Shown here piece by piece: positions 59,356 to 64,000 of a stretch of DNA of 64,000 nucleotides. The translations under genes were made by a program, and so were the position numbers. Position 1 is the first letter of the stretch, and each line of letters begins with the position of its first letter. The DNA is taken from positions 62,001-126,000 of the forward strand of contig CAKVHA010000002.1 in assembly GCA_934747775.1 (NCBI GenBank). The letters run 5' to 3'. The stretch comes from an uncultured Clostridia bacterium. Lineage in GTDB: Bacteria > Bacillota > Clostridia > Christensenellales > UBA1242. The notes under the pieces were generated by a model that had not been told where the DNA came from, searched no databases, and saw nothing but the letters and a program-made list of their open reading frames with translations.

Positions 59356-59856
59356 ATGGAAATATCGTTAATAAAATATAATGAATATGGCAAAACTGCA
59401 GAAATGATTGAAAGGTCAGTAAGATACTCTCAATTTTCTAAATTTTATCCGCAGTGCGAAATAGACAATGTTGTAAACTCACTAAACGAAGAAGGCGTGA
59501 AAAAGCGCGCATCTTGGACGCACTTTTATGTGATAAGAGAAGTCGACCGCATTGTTGGGTGCGGCGCTATTGGCGAATACTGGGGCAGTAAAACCGAAAG
59601 CTCGCTATTCACAATTTTTGTAGACCCAGATTTTCAAGGCAAAGGCTACGGACGAAAAATTATTGAAACTCTAGAAAAAGACGAGTTTTTTACAAGAGCA
59701 AAACGAATTGAAATTCCCGCAAGTATGTCGGCTATCCCTTTTTACAGAAAAATGGGGTACGAACACAAAAACGGACAACTTATTTTTAGCGAAGGTCACT
59801 TTGCTCTTGAAAAATTTAACAACCAAAATAGTTGGGTGGAAAACACGCAGCATTGA
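59356..59856 (+). CDS. GNAT family N-acetyltransferase
   Basis: This 166-residue protein has the acetyl-CoA-binding motif A, IFVDPDFQGKGYGRKIIETLE (Q/R-x-x-G-x-G), a preceding strand (IVGCGAIGEYWG) and the C-terminal IPFYRKMGYEHK element. Its substrate is unknown. AAGGAG precedes the ATG. It belongs to a row of plus-strand genes after the pyrophosphatase, with separate ribosome sites. Confidence 0.9.
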   Translation: MEISLIKYNEYGKTAEMIERSVRYSQFSKFYPQCEIDNVVNSLNEEGVKKRASWTHFYVIREVDRIVGCGAIGEYWGSKTESSLFTIFVDPDFQGKGYGRKIIETLEKDEFFTRAKRIEIPASMSAIPFYRKMGYEHKNGQLIFSEGHFALEKFNNQNSWVENTQH

Positions 59857-59931
59857 AACAATGGAAAAACATCTTGAAAAAATGTGTTTTAAGTGATATA
59901 CTTTGCTTAAATTATAAAAAGGTGTAAAAAT

Positions 59932-60507
59932 ATGGGAATTCTTAATTATTTTAAATTAAAACAAGCAAGAGCAATCGCTATGGAAAACAAGAAAAACAAC
60001 GATATGATTAGGCTTGTTTATGTTAGCGTAACTCCGTATAAAGATGTTTACAACGACGAAAAGAAATATGGTGCGCTATACATTACTTCTAGTGCTTTCA
60101 AACTTCCTGAAAATATGACTATGGAGCAAGCGTGCAAAGTTGTTTCGTATATTTCGGAAAAGGTTGAAAAAGAAAACAACATAGAACCAGCGTCAAAAGA
60201 AAGTGTTGGAATGACATCTTTCGAGTTGGAAAACTATGGTTTTATTAAAAACAAAAAGATTACTCCAAAATACGCTCATATGATTGGCACTGCTCCATTT
60301 GCAAAAAATCCAGACATCGATCTAAAAGCCGTGGACGGAGTTGTTGACTTAATTACATACGGCGGAAAATCTGGTTGTTTTGAAAAATCAGACCTTTATC
60401 CACGTTATTTTGAGTGGTTTACGCCAAATGTAACCAAAAAAGAAGTTGACGGCATTTACAATTCTTTAAACATAAAATTAAAACCACAAAAAAACAATAT
60501 TAAGTAA
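59932..60507 (+). CDS. Hypothetical protein
   Basis: This 191-residue soluble protein starts MGILNYFKLKQARAIAMENK, with a beta-strand core (IRLVYVSVTPYKDVYNDEKKYGALYI). I do not recognise the family. AAAGGTG precedes the ATG. It lies 75 bp downstream of the GNAT gene, with a terminator right after its stop. Confidence 0.65.
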   Translation: MGILNYFKLKQARAIAMENKKNNDMIRLVYVSVTPYKDVYNDEKKYGALYITSSAFKLPENMTMEQACKVVSYISEKVEKENNIEPASKESVGMTSFELENYGFIKNKKITPKYAHMIGTAPFAKNPDIDLKAVDGVVDLITYGGKSGCFEKSDLYPRYFEWFTPNVTKKEVDGIYNSLNIKLKPQKNNIK

Positions 60508-60515
60508 ATAATTTT

Positions 60516-60546
60516 AAAAAAGCAAATCAACAAGATTTGCTTTTTT
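60516..60546 (+). terminator. Intrinsic terminator after the 59932 gene
   Basis: AAAAAAGCAAATC and GATTTGCTTTTTT (60516-60528 with 60534-60546), 5-base loop. Confidence 0.9.
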
Positions 60547-60622
60547 GTTAGTAAAAATAAAACAAAATTCACAAATACAAGTGCAGATTAATATTGCTTA
60601 ATATGATAATTATGCTTTAAAG

Positions 60623-60652
60623 TTGTACGCCAAATTTATTTTGTGATATAAT
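60623..60652 (+). promoter_or_regulatory. Possible sigma-A promoter of the 60685 gene
   Basis: TTGTAC (60623-60628), an 18-base spacer and perfect TATAAT (60647-60652). Confidence 0.55.
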
Positions 60653-60684
60653 AAAGTCAGTCAAAACAATTAGGTGGAAAAAAT

Positions 60685-60984
60685 ATGGAAAAGAAAAAAC
60701 CGAAAATTAAAAACGCAAGGTTGCGCGGACTTATTACAGCAATTGGTTCGGCAGTGTTGGCTGGAATTTTTTTAATTGTTTCCGCCATTATATACAACAA
60801 AGGCAAAAACAACTACAGATCTGGCGAAGCGCTAGGATTGCTGTTTTTCTGCTTTGTTGCAGCAATTTTAGGAGTAATTAACGGCGTACTACTTATGATA
60901 TTTGGCGGAAAAAAGCCAAACACCACCAACAAAGAAAACTTAACCACAGAACCAACAAAAACTGAAAACAATTTAGAAACCTAA
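60685..60984 (+). CDS. Small two-helix membrane protein
   Basis: This 99-residue protein has a basic N-terminus (MEKKKPKIKNARLR), two transmembrane helices (about 15-35 and 48-72) and a Thr/Asn/Glu-rich tail (TTNKENLTTEPTKTENN). I do not recognise the family. AGGTGG precedes the ATG. Confidence 0.7.
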   Translation: MEKKKPKIKNARLRGLITAIGSAVLAGIFLIVSAIIYNKGKNNYRSGEALGLLFFCFVAAILGVINGVLLMIFGGKKPNTTNKENLTTEPTKTENNLET

Positions 60985-61047
60985 AAAATCAACAAAGACA
61001 AAAGCACAGAAAAAACCGAAAACAATAAAGATAGTTAAAATTAAAAC

Positions 61048-61083
61048 AAAAAAGCGGAAGTGTAATAACTTTCGCTTTTTTTT
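61048..61083. terminator. Bidirectional terminator between the 60685 and 61098 genes
   Basis: AAAAGCGGAAG and CTTTCGCTTTT pair with one G-T, followed by T on plus and preceded by A. Confidence 0.85.
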
Positions 61084-61097
61084 AACATTAAGTTAAA

Positions 61098-62354
61098 CTA
61101 TGATTTTTTTCGTGCAATGTTTACGTTGTCCACTTTGCGGTCTTGAAGTTCGGGAACGGGGTTTTTCTTGGTTTCAAAACGATAGTCTTGCCCAAACTCT
61201 TTAATGTGATTTTTAATAACCAAATGGCTAGGCAAAGTGTCTGGTTTTTTAATGTTCATTTTTTGATATTTAAAATAAATTGCCTTATCGGGCACATCTT
61301 TTAGCGCGCAATAATCTTCACCGCAACGCGTGTAGTGAATTGTTTCGGCAAGCACTCCCCTAATATAATCTATATTGCCTTCAAAATGCAACAATTCTGG
61401 AAAATCGCCGCCGCAAGTGTACAATGCCTGCCAAGGTTTGCCTTCGTACTTTTCTAGCAGTTTTGCAACATACTGCAAGTGTCCGCATTCTTCTAAATAC
61501 CTTGTGTAAAAAATTTGTTTTATATACTCGTCGGTTTCGTCGGCATAGCAGCTATAGTACAAATAACACTCGGTGTACTCGTGAACAAGCCAGCTTTCTA
61601 GCCACGTGCAAGTGGTGTCCATAAGGCTGCCGTACTCGGTTACGTGCTGCTCTTCTATCATTGCAATTTCGGAGTACAATTTTTTGCCAAGCTCGCTACT
61701 ATGAAAACCTGCGATGTTCATATAGTAGTTCATTGTTTGTTGTTCGGCGGCAGTTATGATGCTAACCACAAGTTTTGTGAACGGGTCGGCAAGTTCTTTT
61801 GCAATGTGGCGATTTATTTCGTCAAATGGGTGGCGCGGTTCTGCTACGGTTGGTCTGCCTGGAGTGATTTCGATGTAGCCGCCAGTAAGCTTGTTGGCGT
61901 CTATCCCCTGCTCGCTTTCTAGCAAATTAGCAAAACGATACAAGTGGTCAAAATCTTCTAGCAATGCAAAATTTAACGCGTTTTTAACATAGTCGTCTTT
62001 AACGTGTTTTGCGAGTATTGCCGTTAGATCCACCGCCAACTGCTCGTAGCCAATTGTGGTTTCTAAGTCGGTTTCGTCAATCGGTTTTAATGCAGAAATT
62101 ATTTTTTGCTGTTGTTGTTCGTGGCGTCTAATCAATGCGATGTCGCGTCTTAGGTCGTTGTTGTTGCAAGCCCTATTAAACTGGTGCAAAAACCACGCTT
62201 GTTCAAACTCTGCGCCGTTAAGCAAAATGACCCTTGTTTTTGTGTATGGCGAAATCATGTCCTTATTGTACGCGTGCGGACTGTACTCATCCACACTCAC
62301 AAATTTACCTACTTCTATGGCATTGCTTTCTAAAAATGGATTTACTTTATTCAT
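61098..62354 (-). CDS. Ferritin-like diiron domain protein, unknown function
   Basis: This 418-residue protein has in its second half the order E204 (ITAAEQQT), ExxH (MIEEQHVTEY, E234/H237), a Glu in HEYTEC (259 or 262), and a second ExxH (EECGHLQY, E289/H292), the full set of diiron ligands of a ferritin-like four-helix bundle. The N-terminal half has a similar but less complete set (E104, LEDFDHLYRF near 133-137). The C-terminal part has Cys-rich elements (RCGEDYC). No family name comes to mind. AAGGAG precedes the ATG. A perfect 8-bp inverted repeat overlaps its promoter. Confidence 0.8.
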   Translation of the reverse strand: MNKVNPFLESNAIEVGKFVSVDEYSPHAYNKDMISPYTKTRVILLNGAEFEQAWFLHQFNRACNNNDLRRDIALIRRHEQQQQKIISALKPIDETDLETTIGYEQLAVDLTAILAKHVKDDYVKNALNFALLEDFDHLYRFANLLESEQGIDANKLTGGYIEITPGRPTVAEPRHPFDEINRHIAKELADPFTKLVVSIITAAEQQTMNYYMNIAGFHSSELGKKLYSEIAMIEEQHVTEYGSLMDTTCTWLESWLVHEYTECYLYYSCYADETDEYIKQIFYTRYLEECGHLQYVAKLLEKYEGKPWQALYTCGGDFPELLHFEGNIDYIRGVLAETIHYTRCGEDYCALKDVPDKAIYFKYQKMNIKKPDTLPSHLVIKNHIKEFGQDYRFETKKNPVPELQDRKVDNVNIARKKS

Positions 62355-62395
62355 ATATGCTCCTTAAAAATTTAAATATAAAAAAGTATTTCCAA

Positions 62396-62424
62396 ATTTT
62401 AAAAACATATTACGTTGTTGACAA
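62396..62424 (-). promoter_or_regulatory. Sigma-A-like promoter of the ferritin-like gene
   Basis: On minus, TTGTCA (62424-62419), a 17-base spacer and TAAAAT (62401-62396). Confidence 0.5.
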
Positions 62425-62447
62425 AAAATTATATTTTACTGTCAACA
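62416..62447. promoter_or_regulatory. Perfect inverted repeat, candidate operator of the ferritin-like gene
   Basis: TGTTGACA (62416-62423) and TGTCAACA (62440-62447) form a perfect 8-bp inverted repeat with a 16-base spacer. One half overlaps the promoter -35. It could bind a stress or iron regulator as a dimer on one DNA face. Confidence 0.5.
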
Positions 62448-62477
62448 TTATTAATATTTGAAACACATTATATGTAT

Positions 62478-63560
62478 TTAATCCTTAATTTTCTCCCAAG
62501 GGAAAGCGGAGTTTCCAAAGTGACCATAGCAAGCTGTTTGTTTGTAAATTGGTTTTAATAAGTTTAATTCTTTTATTATATTACTTGGCGAAAAATCAAA
62601 GTTTTTGTCAACAAATGCATATATTTTGTCAATACCTATCTTTTCAGTGCCAAATGTTTCTATATTTATGGACAATGGTTTATTTAAGCCTATACCATAT
62701 GAAACTTGAATTTCACACTTATCGGCAAGATTGTGGGCAACAATGTTTTTTGCAACATAGCGAGCATAATATGCGCCAGAGCGGTCAACCTTAGTAGCAT
62801 TTTTACTAGAAAAACAACCACCGCCAACTCTGCCAATTCCACCATATGTATCCACCACAATCTTACGACCAACGCAGCCACTATCGCCAAACGAGCCCCA
62901 TATTGTAAACTTGCCGCTTGGGTTTATTATATATTCTGTGTTTTTAGCAATGTCACTATATTCACTTATAACCACATTTAAAACATTTGTGGTTATAAGT
63001 TTTTTTATTTCGTCTAGGCTTAGGTTTTTACTATGCGAAACAGAAATCAACACCGTGGTAATCTCAGTTGGAGTGTTGCCGTCATACTCCACAGTTACTT
63101 GACTTTTAGCGTCGGCAAAAAAGTCGGAACGCGACTTTCTAAATATTTCGTACTGGCGCATAATTTTATGGGCAAGTAAAATTGGAAGTGGCATATACTC
63201 TTTGGTTTCGTTGGTTGCATATCCGTATATTATTCCTTGGTCGTTGGCACACAATTCCTTTTTTACAACCGCTTGATTTATGTCGGGACTTTGTTCGCTA
63301 ATTTCTTTAATAATATCAAAATGACAAGTATAGCCAATGTCTTTTAAAATAGACCTTGCTATACCGTCGTAGTCAATTTTGGCTTTTGTGGTTGCTTCGC
63401 CATAGATAAAGAGCTTGTTGTTTTTAATGGCACACTCCACTGCCATTTGTGAGTTTGGGTCGGACGCCAATGCGGCATCCAAAAATGCGTCGGCAATTAC
63501 ATCGCAAGTTTTGTCGGGGTGACCAATGTTTACGCTTTCGCTTGTTAAATATTTTTTCAT
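62478..63560 (-). CDS. metK: S-adenosylmethionine synthetase, divergent form
   Basis: MetK makes SAM from Met and ATP. The 360-residue protein has the landmarks GHPDK (13-17), NDQGIIYGYATNE (about 106-118), GSFGDSGCVGRKIVVDTYGG (222-241), KVDRSGAYYARYVAKNIV and HFGN..FPWE. The second catalytic loop is GGGCFSSKN (246-254) where most MetK have HGGGAFSGKD; the preceding His is Val (GRVGGG) and the final Asp is Asn. It is 20-40 residues shorter than typical. AAAGGAT fixes the start at 63560. The SAM-I riboswitch upstream shows it is the regulated SAM-synthesis gene. Confidence 0.95.
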   Translation of the reverse strand: MKKYLTSESVNIGHPDKTCDVIADAFLDAALASDPNSQMAVECAIKNNKLFIYGEATTKAKIDYDGIARSILKDIGYTCHFDIIKEISEQSPDINQAVVKKELCANDQGIIYGYATNETKEYMPLPILLAHKIMRQYEIFRKSRSDFFADAKSQVTVEYDGNTPTEITTVLISVSHSKNLSLDEIKKLITTNVLNVVISEYSDIAKNTEYIINPSGKFTIWGSFGDSGCVGRKIVVDTYGGIGRVGGGCFSSKNATKVDRSGAYYARYVAKNIVAHNLADKCEIQVSYGIGLNKPLSINIETFGTEKIGIDKIYAFVDKNFDFSPSNIIKELNLLKPIYKQTACYGHFGNSAFPWEKIKD

Positions 63561-63600
63561 TTTTTTATCCTTTATTTTTTGTATTTCCATAAAGGGGGTT

Positions 63601-63735
63601 AAAAAAATCCCATCGTTCCCGATAGGATAAATATTTTAATTCTGTTCCCATCGGTCAGCCTTTAGCACCTTGGCAATGTCGCTAGGTTGCTGTGTGGTCA
63701 ACGGGGCTGTCCCTCGCACACTCTTTATGGATAAT
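63601..63735 (-). promoter_or_regulatory. SAM-I riboswitch of metK
   Basis: On minus the aptamer has AAAGAG, GCGAGGGAC, GCCCC, TGACCAC, AGCAACC, AAGGTGCTAAA and the P1 3' strand CCGATGGGA (63654-63646). The terminator stem is TCCTATCG with CGATGGGA (63627-63607), followed by seven T. CCGATGGGA can pair instead with TCCTATCGG (63627-63619), giving the antiterminator when SAM is absent. This is a transcriptional OFF switch. Confidence 0.93.
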
Positions 63736-63738
63736 TAA

Positions 63739-63767
63739 ATATTAACTTAAAAAATTTGGTTTGTCAA
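63739..63767 (-). promoter_or_regulatory. Sigma-A promoter of the SAM riboswitch/metK transcript
   Basis: On minus, perfect TTGACA (63767-63762), a 17-base spacer and TAATAT (63744-63739). Confidence 0.82.
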
Positions 63768-63782
63768 TAATTTTATGAAAAA

Positions 63783-64000
63783 TTATATTCCTTTAATTTT
63801 TTCCGCATAATCCCACGATATTTTTGTAGGTGGTTTTTCTTTAACACTATCGTAGGCGGTTTTCATAAACTTGGCTATAATTTCGGCATCAACCGCACCC
63901 GCACCACCGCCAAACGCTGGAACAACAATGTTTTTAACATTATTTTTGTGGGCAGTTCGCAAGGTTTCACGTGTGGCATAGTAAACAACAAGCGGGTCTT
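63783..64000 (-). CDS. Macro-domain-like protein, 5' end outside the window
   Basis: Only the last 72 residues are visible. They read VVYYATRETLRTA, KNIVVPAFGGGAGAVDAEII and KFMKTAY, which matches the macro-domain pattern near the ADP-ribose loop (nI..PglGtGvG...ia..m..Ay). The GGGAG loop fits GTGVG. The family binds or removes ADP-ribose, or acts on related metabolites. The C-terminal tail is short. It lies upstream of the metK promoter on the same strand. Confidence 0.72.
   Translation of the reverse strand, partial: DPLVVYYATRETLRTAHKNNVKNIVVPAFGGGAGAVDAEIIAKFMKTAYDSVKEKPPTKISWDYAEKIKGI

Overview
The window is AT-rich DNA (roughly one third G+C by eye) from an endospore-forming member of the Bacillota, most likely an uncultured clostridial lineage. 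The main evidence is a sporulation block (spoIIE, yabP, yabQ, a DivIC-type septum protein), a Val T-box in front of valS, a SAM-I riboswitch in front of metK, an [FeFe]-hydrogenase operon, two DegV proteins, rubrerythrin, and strong AAGGAG ribosome sites. TGA is used as a stop, so the code is standard. There are no prophage, transposase, CRISPR or rRNA genes. Most genes lie on the minus strand. Vegetative promoters are easy to read: nearly all are TTGACA-like and TATAAT-like boxes 17 bases apart.

Layout. 1-7.5 kb: 3' part missing from a CCA-adding enzyme gene, degV, an HTH membrane regulator, tilS and spoIIE, with yabP-yabQ-divIC divergent from a sigma-E-like promoter. 7.5-19 kb: a lipoprotein, a JAMM-like protein, three tRNAs (Glu, Met, fMet), a GDPD phosphodiesterase, an acyltransferase-like protein, a pair of related membrane proteins, RNHCP and RadC, and a second degV. 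19-31.8 kb: a cardiolipin synthase-like protein, a diadenylate-cyclase-like protein, the lemA/DUF2207 pair, serS, rubrerythrin, an adhesin-like membrane protein and a short alaS. 32-41.5 kb: a GPH-type sugar symporter, a large cytoplasmic leucine-rich-repeat protein, the dnaB cluster and small unknowns. 41.5-47.5 kb: the hydCBA electron-bifurcating hydrogenase operon and an M20 peptidase with a predicted attenuator. 47.7-57 kb: valS with its T-box, leuS, a PAP2 phosphatase and an Old-Yellow-Enzyme flavoprotein. 57-64 kb: tRNA-Ser, a small pyrophosphatase, a GNAT, a ferritin-like protein, metK with its riboswitch, and the C-terminal part of a macro-domain protein.

The least expected content is between the genes. 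There are several short dispersed repeats built as two conserved arms around a hairpin whose sequence differs between copies while its pairing is kept. One repeat has become the last ten codons of a degV gene. Another element of about 104 bp sits between two copies of the tRNA-Ser 5' end. Other points to check are two genes predicted to be transcribed without a leader, a predicted 12-codon leader peptide with a terminator/antiterminator upstream of the M20 peptidase, an initiator tRNA with one extra base, and several enzymes with altered catalytic motifs (cardiolipin synthase, DAC domain, MetK, E2-like acyltransferase) or a missing domain (AlaRS).

All domain calls come from reading motifs, without database searches.
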